DNA of 64,000 nucleotides from Fen-1308 sp035319125 (GCA_035319125.1 DATHDG010000015.1:1-64000); one strand, 5' to 3'. Positions 7,052 through 15,441 are shown, counted from the stretch's first letter. Numbers and translations are program-made. The notes: generated by a model from the letters alone, not told the origin.

Positions 7052-8089
7052 TCAATAGGCATTTACTGCGTCTATCAATTGTCTTAGTTTTCCAAAATCC
7101 TTTCTGCTGAAATCTACCACCAAACGCGGCAGTCCCGCAATATCAGGCTCATCTGACTCATCCGGCAATGGCGCTGAAAGAAATATCCTTCCGCCGGGGG
7201 TTAAAATATCATGAAATCTTTCACGCAGATCATCCACATGCACCTGCGCAAGAGCTGAAGTGAGCCGCAATACAAGCTGACTGCCGACATAGCGAAGGCT
7301 ATGATACCTGTGATAGAATCTATCAATGCTTCTGACTACGGCATCAATGGAATCTACGCGTTCGAACAGATGAAAGTCTGATTTGGAAATATATCCGGTT
7401 TTCATAAGCTCTTCATGAAAGAAATGCAGCATGTTAGCCCAGTATGTTCCGCCTGGTTCATCTATAAGCACAAGCGGGACAGGATTATGTTTTCCTGTTT
7501 GAATAAGTGTCAGTGTTTCCATGGCTTCATCAAGCGTGCCGAAGCCTCCAGGAAATAGTGCAACGGCATCTGATTCCTTCAGAAAAGCTACCTTTCTATT
7601 GAAAAAATATTTATACATAATTGAGCGCGGATTGCCTATGACTACAGGATTGAGCTTTTGCTCAAAAGGCAGTCTGATATTTACGGCAAATGACTTTTCC
7701 GGACCTGCCCCTTCATTAATAGCCTGCATGATGCCCGGCCCGCCGCCTGTTATAACCATATATCCTGCCTCGGCAAGCCTGCGGCCAAGCAGTTGTGCCA
7801 TCTGATAAACCGGCTCATGTGAGGCTGTCCTCGCAGAGCCGAAGACGGTAACCTTTTTGATATTTCGATAAGGCCCGAAGATCTTCGAAGTAAACCGCAT
7901 CTCTTTCAAAGTGCTGTTCATAAGCTTCAGATCTCCTTCGTCGGCTTGCTCAATACCAGCCTTCAGTGCAGTTAATATGATCTCGCGCACTATTTCTGAG
8001 CAGCATACGGGGCCTGCAAGTGCCATTAATTGATCAACAACATCGTCGATCTGACCGTTAGTCCGCGTGAAGTGAAGATCTTTTTTCAA
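7052..8089 (-). CDS. LOG-family Rossmann-fold protein (nucleotide 5'-monophosphate nucleosidase-like)
   Basis: This 345-residue protein has the LOG family motifs GGGPGIMQAINEGA and PGGFGTLDEAMETL (PGGxGTxxE), which bind nucleotide phosphate and supply catalytic Arg and Glu. It is longer than the short LOG proteins of about 190 residues: an N-terminal helical part (1-85) and a C-terminal extension resemble the larger PpnN/YgdH class, which cleaves purine and pyrimidine mononucleotides. Translation seems to start at TTG 8089. It is followed 30 bp upstream on the same strand by a YkgJ-type gene. Confidence 0.8.
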   Translation of the reverse strand: MKKDLHFTRTNGQIDDVVDQLMALAGPVCCSEIVREIILTALKAGIEQADEGDLKLMNSTLKEMRFTSKIFGPYRNIKKVTVFGSARTASHEPVYQMAQLLGRRLAEAGYMVITGGGPGIMQAINEGAGPEKSFAVNIRLPFEQKLNPVVIGNPRSIMYKYFFNRKVAFLKESDAVALFPGGFGTLDEAMETLTLIQTGKHNPVPLVLIDEPGGTYWANMLHFFHEELMKTGYISKSDFHLFERVDSIDAVVRSIDRFYHRYHSLRYVGSQLVLRLTSALAQVHVDDLRERFHDILTPGGRIFLSAPLPDESDEPDIAGLPRLVVDFSRKDFGKLRQLIDAVNAY

Positions 8090-8119
8090 CTTTTGTTACC
8101 CTTTCTATCCCTGCGCCAT

Positions 8120-8494
8120 CTATTTAGCGCTTCTATCCTTTTTGCAAAGATCAGACCATAGGCACTCGTCACCGAATTCATCCAACCCCGAATATATACG
8201 GCAAATTTTCGGCCTTCTCTCATAAATATCACAACCTTGCGTTGTTAAATGAGGACATGGGACATCAAACAGGATGAACAGTTCACTGCCGGAGCGGTTA
8301 ACTTCAGCTCCTCGGGCCTCATAGAAATGAATTATGTCTTTTTCCGGCAATTCGTATATTGAGGGATCAGTATAAACACCAACTTTTGTGCAGCACTTCT
8401 TGCATTCAATACAGAGCCGCTGCTTCTCGGTCATCCTCTTGTGATGAGGTTTCTTGGAGTCAGCCCCTTTAGCATCTCCTCTCTTCATTGACAT
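8120..8494 (-). CDS. YkgJ-type cysteine-cluster protein
   Basis: This 124-residue protein contains the cysteine pattern of the YkgJ/UPF0153 family: CIECKKCCTKVG near residue 28, then CPHLTTQGCDIYERRPKICRIY, and a late Cys pair. The family is thought to bind a metal or an Fe-S cluster; the substrate is unknown. The first 22 residues are basic and Lys-rich. It lies between the LOG gene and the cold-shock gene on the same strand but is separated from the latter by a terminator. Confidence 0.8.
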   Translation of the reverse strand: MSMKRGDAKGADSKKPHHKRMTEKQRLCIECKKCCTKVGVYTDPSIYELPEKDIIHFYEARGAEVNRSGSELFILFDVPCPHLTTQGCDIYERRPKICRIYSGLDEFGDECLWSDLCKKDRSAK

Positions 8495-8510
8495 ATTATA
8501 ATTAAAGCCA

Positions 8511-8543
8511 AAAAAAAAGGCCCCCTGCTGTCAGGAGGCCTGA
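8511..8543 (-). terminator. Rho-independent terminator of the cold-shock gene
   Basis: On the minus strand GGCCTCCTGACAGCAGGGGGCC forms a strong 9-bp GC-rich stem, followed by eight T residues. It lies 17 bp beyond the stop codon of the cold-shock gene. Confidence 0.9.
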
Positions 8544-8559
8544 TCAAGTTTAGTTGATG

Positions 8560-8760
8560 TTACTGCCTTACTACGTTGATAGCCTTGGGGCCTTTAGGAC
8601 CTTTTTCAATATCAAAGCTTACGCTATCTCCCTCGGCAAGGGACTTGAACCCATTGCTCTGTATTGCCGAATAGTGTACGAAAAGATCGCCTCCATCTTC
8701 AGCGGTGATAAATCCAAACCCCTTTGCTTCATTGAACCATTTTACTTTGCCTAATGCCAT
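8560..8760 (-). CDS. Cold-shock domain protein
   Basis: This 66-residue CspA-family RNA/DNA-binding protein has both RNP motifs, KGFGFIT and LFVHYSAI. It acts as a single-stranded nucleic acid chaperone in the cytoplasm. A strong GGAGG lies 6 bases before the ATG. A stem-loop followed by a T-rich run lies in the leader about 40 bases upstream and a strong terminator follows the gene, so it is a monocistronic unit with a structured 5' leader. Confidence 0.95.
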   Translation of the reverse strand: MALGKVKWFNEAKGFGFITAEDGGDLFVHYSAIQSNGFKSLAEGDSVSFDIEKGPKGPKAINVVRQ

Positions 8761-8789
8761 TTACTGCCTCCTACCATAATTAAGCCTTC

Positions 8790-8828
8790 AGAAATAAAAA
8801 CACCACAAAGCTAAAAGTCTTTGTGGCG
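8790..8828 (-). promoter_or_regulatory. Hairpin plus U-tract in the cold-shock gene leader
   Basis: Read on the minus strand, CCACAAAG (8826-8819) pairs perfectly with CTTTGTGG (8810-8803) across an 8-base loop, and GTGTTTTTATTTC follows. It looks like an intrinsic terminator placed about 40 bases before the cold-shock start codon. It may act as a leader attenuator, or simply terminate transcription arriving from the xse/PilZ side. Confidence 0.55.
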
Positions 8829-8923
8829 TTCCGCGAACAAACACTTCTGAAACTTATGATGAATGTTAACACATGGATCTTCATAATGTCCAGTGACTCT
8901 CCGCTAAATGCTATAATAATTGA

Positions 8924-9184
8924 ATGGACAGCGGCGACGACATACTCAAGGAAGAGCAAGAGATCAGGCAGCTCCGCATCATTGTAGACTATGCGGAGTC
9001 GCTCATGCAGAGCGCTGATCTGTCACAAAAAGATTGCATTGAACTTGTTGAAAATACGAGAAAAACAGTGCTTAAACTTTTTCCGGAAAAAGAGGATGTC
9101 TTCAACTTGATTTATATTCCCCGCTTTAGCAGGGTAATCTGCGAGAGATTCAGAATCCCGGGAACTTCATCGGGCAGAAACTGA
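8924..9184 (+). CDS. Small hypothetical protein
   Basis: This 86-residue acidic helical protein has no motif I recognise. A TATAAT box lies at 8912-8917, only 6 bases before the ATG, and there is no ribosome-binding site, so if expressed it may be leaderless. The charged heptad-like composition (EEQEIRQLRIIVDYAESLM) argues for real coding sequence. It lies between divergent neighbours and no function can be inferred. Confidence 0.5.
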   Translation: MDSGDDILKEEQEIRQLRIIVDYAESLMQSADLSQKDCIELVENTRKTVLKLFPEKEDVFNLIYIPRFSRVICERFRIPGTSSGRN

Positions 9185-9214
9185 ATAGAGCAGACTTCTG
9201 CCGTAGCCTTTGCC

Positions 9215-9628
9215 TTAAAGCCAGCCCACCCGTTTCTCCTGAATCAAAATCCGCTCGCGCTGAAAGACAAACTTGATTATAAGGTCCCTGATCTGTTCAT
9301 CGATAGAGACATATTTAACAGCAATGCAATAATCTTTTTGTCTGCGTTCAACGCGCAGCACCTGAACGCTAATCGCTATCAGCCCATCGTGAACGCCTTC
9401 GAGCATAAAACGAATTTCAAGAAAATCATCAGGAGCATAGGCCGTTTCACTTTCAAAACATATGCCTGCTCCGCTTATATTCATACGGCGACAGAGCTTA
9501 CTTTTCATGGCGTTGTTAAATCCCTGCCCGCTTATGTTGCAATCATAATTTACAGCATCATTTTTTTTCAGTTGACGCACAAACATTGGAATATCTGCAT
9601 CAACACGGAAATATGCCCTCAGCTCCAT
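9215..9628 (-). CDS. PilZ-domain protein
   Basis: This 137-residue protein resembles single PilZ domains that bind cyclic di-GMP: a central NISGAGICFESE segment matches the D/N-x-S-x-x-G-x-x-F core. The upstream RxxxR box is weakly kept around CRRMNISG. ATG 9628 was chosen because GGGAGGCGGG precedes it; the longer frame has no such site. It follows xseB closely on the same strand, so it could be co-transcribed. It may link to the GGDEF enzyme at 15.8 kb and the PilZ-receiver protein at 47.3 kb. Confidence 0.7.
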   Translation of the reverse strand: MELRAYFRVDADIPMFVRQLKKNDAVNYDCNISGQGFNNAMKSKLCRRMNISGAGICFESETAYAPDDFLEIRFMLEGVHDGLIAISVQVLRVERRQKDYCIAVKYVSIDEQIRDLIIKFVFQRERILIQEKRVGWL

Positions 9629-9644
9629 CCCGCCTCCCAACCCA

Positions 9645-9899
9645 TCAAATAAGTCCCAGGTCCTTTTCGACCGAATTATCCTGAAGTTGTACTTCCATTT
9701 CAGCAAGAGCCCTCTTCACATCTTCGTCCGTATTCTTCAGTTTTTCTCTACAAAACCTAATCAATTTCGTTGCCCTCTTCACCTGCTCGGCAAGGGCATC
9801 AACGTCAATCTCTTCAGACTCTATCCTGCCAATTATTTCTTCCAGCTCAGCCAGCGCCTGGGCATAAGTCGGCTCGCTGCTACCTCTACTCCGCGCCAT
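9645..9899 (-). CDS. xseB: Exodeoxyribonuclease VII small subunit
   Basis: This 84-residue protein is the small subunit that binds the XseA large chain in multiple copies to form exonuclease VII. The helical-hairpin family pattern YAQALAELEEIIGRIESEEIDVDALAEQVKRA is unmistakable. ATG 9899 was chosen because GGCGGGAGGAAC precedes it; it overlaps the end of xseA by 14 bp, implying coupled translation. Confidence 0.93.
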   Translation of the reverse strand: MARSRGSSEPTYAQALAELEEIIGRIESEEIDVDALAEQVKRATKLIRFCREKLKNTDEDVKRALAEMEVQLQDNSVEKDLGLI

Positions 9900-11157
9900 T
9901 GTTCCTCCCGCCATCCACCACAACGCTGCTGACAGACCCAGCGAATAGTTCTGTTTCGATTATATCACCTTTTATCAGCTGCAACGAATCTTTTACAACC
10001 TTCCCGTTGGCGCGTGTAATACTGTATCCCCGCTTCATAACATTAGAGGGGTCAAGATGCCGAATTGCCTGTTCAAGTGAATCAAGCCTGTTCTGTTTCT
10101 GCTGGAGATAGAGCCTAACGTGAGTCCTGAAGTTCTTTTCTATAACGCCGATCTGCGCGAGAGGGGCTGCAGTAGCACGCATTCGCATAAGCGAAAGTCG
10201 CCCGGCCAGGGAACTGAGTCGATTAGCCGCATCAGAGAGCAGTTCATCTGTATAAATTTGCAGACTATTCGCAATACTGTCGATCCTTTCCTCAAAGCTT
10301 CTGACGCCCGATATCAGGAATTCAGCAACTGCTGTCGGCGTCTTCATCTTAGTATGCGCTGCTATATCGGAAACCGTGTCATCCTTTTCATGTCCAATGC
10401 CGGTGACAACGGGGAGCGGAAACAGGGCGATGGAACGGCCAAGCCGATAATTGTCGAATGAGCTGAGATCCGCAACTGAACCGCCACCCCTTATGATCGC
10501 AACAACATCAAAGCGCGTCTTTGATTTCTCGATGCGGTCGAATGCCTTTATAATCGACTCTTCAGCGTCCGCACCCTGCATGAGAGCCGCGAACAGGACA
10601 TGATTGAATTTAAACCCGTATAGGTTGCCATCAAGCTGGTTTACAAAGTCCCCATAGCCTGCTGCTGTTGGCGACGATATTACAGCAATATTTTGAGGAA
10701 CGATAGGCAATGGCAGCTCTTTATTCCGGTCAAGAATACCTTCCTTTTGCAGCCGCTCAACTATCTCCCTCTTTCTGAGGGCCATCTCTCCTATCGTATA
10801 TGCCGGATCAATATCCTTAACATTAAGGCTAAGTCCGTAAACCTCATGATAAGAAACCGCTGTTAACAACAGTACCTTTATGCCAGGCCTGATCTGACTT
10901 TTTGTCGCCAGCTCAAACTTCCGACTTAATATACGATAGTCATATGCCCATATGGTGGCACGCGTCTGCGCTATAGTCTTGTTGCCTTCTTTTTCAATTA
11001 GATCTAGATAGCAGTGACCCTTCTGATTGCACTTGCTCTCGGCAATCTCAGCCATCACCCAATAAAGATCAGGCAGTGTCTGCGTGATAGCTGTCTTGAT
11101 AAGCGAATTGAGTTCAAATAGTGTCAAGCCCGGTTTGTGCAGCGACAACTGTTCCAT
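9886..11157 (-). CDS. xseA: Exodeoxyribonuclease VII large subunit
   Basis: This 423-residue catalytic subunit degrades single-stranded DNA to acid-soluble oligonucleotides. An N-terminal OB fold (LYWVMAEIAESKCNQKGHCYLDLIEKEG) is followed by the catalytic core with DVVAIIRGGGSVADLSSFDNYRLGRSIALFPLPVVTGIGHEKDDTVSDI segments, including the conserved GGGS and GHE/D motifs, then a coiled coil. Its start overlaps the stop of the metallo-hydrolase gene by 1 bp, so MBL-xseA-xseB form one operon. Confidence 0.95.
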   Translation of the reverse strand: MEQLSLHKPGLTLFELNSLIKTAITQTLPDLYWVMAEIAESKCNQKGHCYLDLIEKEGNKTIAQTRATIWAYDYRILSRKFELATKSQIRPGIKVLLLTAVSYHEVYGLSLNVKDIDPAYTIGEMALRKREIVERLQKEGILDRNKELPLPIVPQNIAVISSPTAAGYGDFVNQLDGNLYGFKFNHVLFAALMQGADAEESIIKAFDRIEKSKTRFDVVAIIRGGGSVADLSSFDNYRLGRSIALFPLPVVTGIGHEKDDTVSDIAAHTKMKTPTAVAEFLISGVRSFEERIDSIANSLQIYTDELLSDAANRLSSLAGRLSLMRMRATAAPLAQIGVIEKNFRTHVRLYLQQKQNRLDSLEQAIRHLDPSNVMKRGYSITRANGKVVKDSLQLIKGDIIETELFAGSVSSVVVDGGRNNGAE

Positions 11158-11933
11158 CAGACAGTGAGCACCTCGGTTGAACGGTTGCGATGAGCAACAT
11201 GAAGCGTAAGCGAACTTGGCAGAACCGCTTTATGGGTCATAATTGCCAGATTAGGATAATTGTTGTGCTGAGAAAGGTGCGACAGACAGGCCCATTTCAA
11301 TTTCTTCGCCGATTGAAGAAGTTCTGCTGCCTCCGGGTTGGATATATGACCGCGCGGTCCCTGTATTCTGCGCTTAAGAAAACGTGGATAGGGTCCGTAA
11401 GCCAGCATATTCGGATCGTAATTGCTTTCCAGAAATACAGCATCCAGGCCTGCTATTTCCGAATGCAGGCCTTCGAATACATGGCCAAGGTCAGTCATTA
11501 TGCCGAGTCGTTTACCTTTATAATCGATAGTGAAAATAACTCCGTCGACACCGTCATGCGGTGTGGGTATAGTCCTGACATGTACGCCTGAAAAGTGAAT
11601 GTCATCTCCGGCATAAAAATACCTAACGTCGTCAAGACGCCCAAGACGATGCCTTGCAATCGCAGCATCAAGCGTATCTCTCGTTATATATAGCGGCATG
11701 CCGTATTTCCTGTGCAAGACGCCGGCGTGACGCACGTGATCGGCATGGTCGTGTGAGATTATTAGCGCATCAACTTCTCTAGCGCTTCTGCCGCGCGATG
11801 CCAGCCTGCGTTCCATATCGATGCAGCTGAGCCCTGCGTCAAAAAGCAGGCGCACATGAGGCGTCTCAACATAGATACAATTGCCGCTACTGCCAGACTG
11901 AAGAGCTATTGCTTTGAAATCCATGTTAAGCAT
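11157..11933 (-). CDS. MBL-fold metallo-hydrolase (YycJ/WalJ-like)
   Basis: This 258-residue metallo-beta-lactamase-fold protein opens with the SGSSGNCIYVET block typical of the YycJ/WalJ group and contains the HxHxDH metal site as SHDHADH. Further ligands are likely in PTPHDGVDGV and MTDLGHV, and SNYDPNMLAYGPYPRFLKRRI and SHLSQHNN close the domain. Family members are 5'-3' exonucleases linked to cell-wall and DNA-repair functions. Translation may begin at the first or the fourth codon (MLNM). It leads the xseA-xseB operon. Confidence 0.88.
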   Translation of the reverse strand: MLNMDFKAIALQSGSSGNCIYVETPHVRLLFDAGLSCIDMERRLASRGRSAREVDALIISHDHADHVRHAGVLHRKYGMPLYITRDTLDAAIARHRLGRLDDVRYFYAGDDIHFSGVHVRTIPTPHDGVDGVIFTIDYKGKRLGIMTDLGHVFEGLHSEIAGLDAVFLESNYDPNMLAYGPYPRFLKRRIQGPRGHISNPEAAELLQSAKKLKWACLSHLSQHNNYPNLAIMTHKAVLPSSLTLHVAHRNRSTEVLTV

Positions 11934-11987
11934 TAGATTAACATAGCAGTGCCAGGAGAGGAAATGAGCTAAGACAATAATGAAAGT

Positions 11988-12245
11988 TTAGTGGCTTGCC
12001 TGCAGTTCGGCTGGTTTGTGCTGCAAGACCAGCATTATAGCATCAGCTATTTGCTCGGGGGTTTTCTTTCGTTTTGATATTAAGTCCAACTCTCTGAACG
12101 AAATCAATCCTGGATAACGCTCCTGCAGTCCCATATAAATAAATGTAAGGCTTATAGCACGGCTCGTCTTGATTGGATGCATGTCTAGAAGCAAGCGGAG
12201 CGTGTTAGTCAAGAGCTCCTTTTCAGGCATATCGCAATAAGCCAT
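11988..12245 (-). CDS. Small hypothetical protein
   Basis: This 85-residue protein begins MAYCDMPEKELLTNTLRLLLDMHPIKTSRAISLTF and looks helical and soluble. I do not recognise the family. AAGGAA lies 5 bases before the ATG. Its transcript would begin with the large inverted repeat at 12265-12335, which suggests a structured leader. Confidence 0.6.
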   Translation of the reverse strand: MAYCDMPEKELLTNTLRLLLDMHPIKTSRAISLTFIYMGLQERYPGLISFRELDLISKRKKTPEQIADAIMLVLQHKPAELQASH

Positions 12246-12264
12246 GATTTCCTTCCATATATAA

Positions 12265-12335
12265 GGAGGTTTCAGGGGAAGCTGTCGTTTGGGAGGGGGG
12301 CAGCTTGTCGGGAGGGCCTATCCCCTGAAACCTTA
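12265..12335 (-). other. Large nested inverted repeat, G-rich on the plus strand
   Basis: Perfect 12-bp arms GGTTTCAGGGGA (12268-12279) and TCCCCTGAAACC (12321-12332) enclose a second 6-bp pair, AAGCTG and CAGCTT. Between them the plus strand carries GGGAGGGGGG and GGGAGGG. It sits directly before the 85-residue gene on the minus strand and about 320 bp before the 12-haem cytochrome gene on the plus strand. It could be a structured leader RNA, a terminator-like element or a G-quadruplex-forming site. The 320 bases from 12336 to 12655 are AT-rich and contain no gene. Confidence 0.75.
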
Positions 12336-12655
12336 GATAATGATTGCTGCGGAGTTGCAAGACCTATGCCACAGAATCTGCGCCTGAGTATAACTTGTTT
12401 TATATAGCAAATAGCTTCATTTTGTCAGCAGAAAACAGAGTTGATCTATGTAATGTTTACATAAAATGTGAAATATTTACATAACCAACTTACCTTCAAA
12501 AAATAGGAAAAGAAGTCATCCATTTTTTGGGGCAAATTTTTCTAAAAAGTGGTATTATATTGAATTGTATACCGGATTATACGCTTGACCATGTAACGCG
12601 GCTTCGCTGGATCATCAAGCAAAAATTTTGATTCTTAATTATTCGGAGGTAATAT

Positions 12656-13912
12656 ATGGCTTCAGGGCTAAAAGCGCTTGTGGAAGGCGCGCGTAATTTC
12701 GTAGTCACAAATCCTAAGCTGACAGTAATCGTCATCATCTCCTTGATTGCATTCTTTACATTCGTTAGCATCGAAGCCCTCCACTTCACAAGCGATCCGA
12801 GATTTTGCCAGTATTGCCATCCCAACAAAGGTACCGGCCCCCTTACCGAATTCTATACATGGAAAATGTCTACCCATGCGGCCGCAGGTGTAGAGTGCCT
12901 GGACTGCCACGGCGACCCTGGCGTTATTGGATACATGAAAGCGAAAATGGGCGGTCTTAATGATGTTTATGGAGAGTTTCTTAAGTCTCCAGAGCATAAA
13001 TTATCCGTATTAAAAGAGGCAGCTGATCCGGCATATGCCGCTAAGCTGGTACCGAATGATACATGTCTGTTCTGTCATTCTGATAGCGTAAATGCAAAGA
13101 CCAGAAACAATACGTGGATGTCTGTAGGCGTCCATTTCAGAATCATTGATGGAGCAGTTAATCCCGGATTCAGAAAGAGTCACAACCTGCCTGATGTTCT
13201 TACTGAAAATGTTAAGTCAGATGCCAATATAGATCCTCATCATCCTAAACATATTGAAAGAGGCATAAATTGCATCGATTGCCACCTTAATGTCGCACAC
13301 AGCGGCCAGGCAAAGAATAAGACTAAGATGCAGACCTGTTTTGATTGTCACGACAAAATGAGGGCCAGGAAGATGAACCCTCCGGCAAATGATAACTGCA
13401 TGGCATGCCATAAAAAGAATGAAGGCATGGTTCCCCAGGCTTCAATTTCTTTTGGCAAGGATGATGCCGCTGTAAAATTTGAACACACGACTCACGTAGC
13501 TATGAATGGCTGCTCTGACTGCCATCCAACGCTCTTCCCGATGAAAAAAGAAGAGATCAAGATTGTATTTGCTGATCACGCAGCAGGCAAGGAGTGCTTC
13601 AGCTGCCACAATGGCAAAAAGGCTTTTGCTTACACGGATTGTACAAACTGCCATGCAAAAGCTCCTTACCCCAAAGCACCCATTGTTTATAAGCCTTCCG
13701 GAGCAGCGCCGGTCGCTTTTAGCCATGATTTTCATACTCAGGCATTCGAATGCTCCAAGTGCCATACCGCAATCTGGCCTATGAAAAAAGGCGCTAAGAA
13801 AATGACGATGGATCCTATGTACCAAGGCAAGTTCTGCGGAGTCTGCCATAATGAAAAGGCGGCATTTGCAGCAACAGATTGTGATAAGTGTCATAAAGAG
13901 CCGAAAAAATAA
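12656..13912 (+). CDS. 12-haem membrane-anchored c-type cytochrome
   Basis: This 418-residue protein has one N-terminal transmembrane helix (about residues 23-45) and twelve CXXCH haem sites: CQYCH, CLDCH, CLFCH, CIDCH, CFDCH, CMACH, CSDCH, CFSCH, CTNCH, CSKCH, CGVCH, CDKCH. The N-terminal part resembles NapC/NirT quinol-oxidising cytochromes. The C-terminal part has repeated modules with VKFEHTTH and VAFSHDFH, the cytochrome c7-like pattern where His supplies the distal ligand. It should pass electrons from the quinone pool across the periplasm. A CGGAGG site precedes the ATG and a hairpin terminator follows. It is monocistronic. Confidence 0.93.
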   Translation: MASGLKALVEGARNFVVTNPKLTVIVIISLIAFFTFVSIEALHFTSDPRFCQYCHPNKGTGPLTEFYTWKMSTHAAAGVECLDCHGDPGVIGYMKAKMGGLNDVYGEFLKSPEHKLSVLKEAADPAYAAKLVPNDTCLFCHSDSVNAKTRNNTWMSVGVHFRIIDGAVNPGFRKSHNLPDVLTENVKSDANIDPHHPKHIERGINCIDCHLNVAHSGQAKNKTKMQTCFDCHDKMRARKMNPPANDNCMACHKKNEGMVPQASISFGKDDAAVKFEHTTHVAMNGCSDCHPTLFPMKKEEIKIVFADHAAGKECFSCHNGKKAFAYTDCTNCHAKAPYPKAPIVYKPSGAAPVAFSHDFHTQAFECSKCHTAIWPMKKGAKKMTMDPMYQGKFCGVCHNEKAAFAATDCDKCHKEPKK

Positions 13913-13940
13913 GCGCTGCAATCATATAACATATTTATTA

Positions 13941-13965
13941 GGACCGGCAGCAATGCCGGTCCTTT
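13941..13965 (+). terminator. Hairpin terminator after the 12-haem cytochrome
   Basis: GGACCGGCA and TGCCGGTCC form a 9-bp stem around GCAA, 28 bp beyond the stop codon, followed by a short TTT run. The weak U-tract lowers certainty. Confidence 0.65.
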
Positions 13966-14002
13966 CCAGTTCGTCATTAAATAATTCTGTTCGGAGGCAT
14001 CA

Positions 14003-14335
14003 ATGGGAGACTACTACGACGATAAAGATCTTGAGCGATTCGCGGAAGTAGGCAAGCATAGCCCGGATTTATTCAAGAAATTTTCAGAGTGGTATAGCGC
14101 TTCGCTTAAAGAAGGTGCTTTATCCAAAAGGGAAAAAGTACTCATCGGACTCGCCGTCGCACATGCACTTCAGTGTCCCTATTGCATTGACGCCTACACA
14201 AAGGATTGCCTTGAAGAAGGCCTGAATCTCGAACACATCACCGAAGCAGTCCATGTTGCCTCTGCTATTCGTGGTGGCGCGACGCTCATTCATGCTATTC
14301 AAGCGCATAATACCATCGACAGGATATCTATGTAA
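14003..14335 (+). CDS. Carboxymuconolactone decarboxylase/AhpD-like protein (ArsS-associated type)
   Basis: This 110-residue protein is a CMD/AhpD-fold thiol protein with the redox motif CPYC in LQCPYCIDAYTKDCLEEG, followed by the family helix ITEAVHVASAIRGGATLIHA. It lies 1 bp upstream of an ArsS-type radical SAM gene; a peroxidase-like CMD protein is a known partner of ArsS in putative arsenosugar biosynthesis. A CGGAGG site precedes the ATG. Peroxiredoxin-type or arsenic-related thiol chemistry is plausible. The specific arsenosugar role is inferred from the neighbour. Confidence 0.85.
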   Translation: MGDYYDDKDLERFAEVGKHSPDLFKKFSEWYSASLKEGALSKREKVLIGLAVAHALQCPYCIDAYTKDCLEEGLNLEHITEAVHVASAIRGGATLIHAIQAHNTIDRISM

Positions 14336-14336
14336 C

Positions 14337-15290
14337 ATGGAATTTGTTGAAACACTTAGAAAGCATGACTGTCATCCGCTGAAAGCTTCTAGGCTGGAAA
14401 CGCTGCAGGTCAACGTCGGGTACAAATGCAATATGTCCTGCAAGCACTGCCATGTTCAGGCAGGTCCGTCAAGAGAAGAGATTATGAATAAAGACACCAT
14501 GCAGTCGGTTGTGACAGCTCTTGCCAACTCTGGTATTAGAGTACTAGACATAACGGGTGGTGCACCTGAATTAAATCCTCATCTAAGATTCCTCATCGAA
14601 AAAGTAAAATCTTTGGGATGCCATATAATGGTTAGAAGCAATCTGACTGTTTTTGCCGAAGCGGGTATGAATGATCTGCCTGTTTTTTACAGAGACCATG
14701 AAGTCGAACTGGTAGCGTCACTGCCATACTATCTTGACAAAGCGGTAGATAGGGTGCGGGGAGAAGGCACATTTAAGAAAAGCATTAGCGCATTAAGAAT
14801 TCTTAACAACCTTGGATTCGGAGTCGATGCCGGCGGGCTCAAGCTCGATCTGGTCCATAATCCTCAAGGCATGTTTTTTCCACCATGCCAGGCCAGGATG
14901 GAGGAAGAATATCGCCGAGAGCTTGACAAGCGATATGGGGTCTCGTTTAGCAGCCTGTATACGCTTACAAACATGCCGCTTGGCCGTTTTCGCAAATTCC
15001 TGCAAGAGAGAAATAAGTTAGACAGTTACATGGACAGACTGCGCAACTCTTTTAATCCGGCTGCAGTGGAAGGAGTAATGTGCCGGTACCTGATTAATGT
15101 AGGTTGGGATGGGACTCTTTATGATTGTGATTTCAATCAGATGATCGGGCTTCAACTTTGCAAAGGGGTTCCAAAAAACATTAATGAATTCGATGCCGTA
15201 AGTCTTTCATCAAGAGAAATAGCTGTAGATGAGCATTGCTTCGGCTGCACTGCCGGTCAGGGCTCATCTTGCCAGGGAGCCGCAGCATAG
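14337..15290 (+). CDS. ArsS-like radical SAM protein
   Basis: This 317-residue protein carries the radical SAM cluster motif in VGYKCNMSCKHCHVQAGPSR (CxxxCxxC). It has the hallmarks of the ArsS / rSAM-selenoprotein-like family: LVHNPQGMFFPPCQARMEEEY, LTNMPLGRFRKFLQE, LYDCDFNQMIGL and a C-terminal CFGCTAGQGSSC. Family members often have selenocysteine; here the corresponding positions are Cys. ATG 14337 was chosen as it follows the upstream stop by 1 bp; the longer frame overlaps the CMD gene. It probably builds an organoarsenical (arsenosugar-type) carbon-arsenic bond. No arsM gene is nearby. Confidence 0.88.
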   Translation: MEFVETLRKHDCHPLKASRLETLQVNVGYKCNMSCKHCHVQAGPSREEIMNKDTMQSVVTALANSGIRVLDITGGAPELNPHLRFLIEKVKSLGCHIMVRSNLTVFAEAGMNDLPVFYRDHEVELVASLPYYLDKAVDRVRGEGTFKKSISALRILNNLGFGVDAGGLKLDLVHNPQGMFFPPCQARMEEEYRRELDKRYGVSFSSLYTLTNMPLGRFRKFLQERNKLDSYMDRLRNSFNPAAVEGVMCRYLINVGWDGTLYDCDFNQMIGLQLCKGVPKNINEFDAVSLSSREIAVDEHCFGCTAGQGSSCQGAAA

Positions 15291-15441
15291 GTAAAGAGTG
15301 GCGATGGAAACATTGTGCCGGATGTATGCTGCTGCAGTCATCCAACTTTATATGCAACTCATCCTGATGGCACAGTTGTCGAGAATTGCTTTCAAGGCCG
15401 ACAATACGACCAATAAAATATCTTGTTTGAAATACCGCAAC

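Noticed and set aside
15288..15413. Amber read-through extension of ArsS (pyrrolysine or suppression)
   Set aside because: A 41-codon open frame after a stop is not improbable by chance, and the family normally ends at the upstream Cys motif; mentioned only as a side note.
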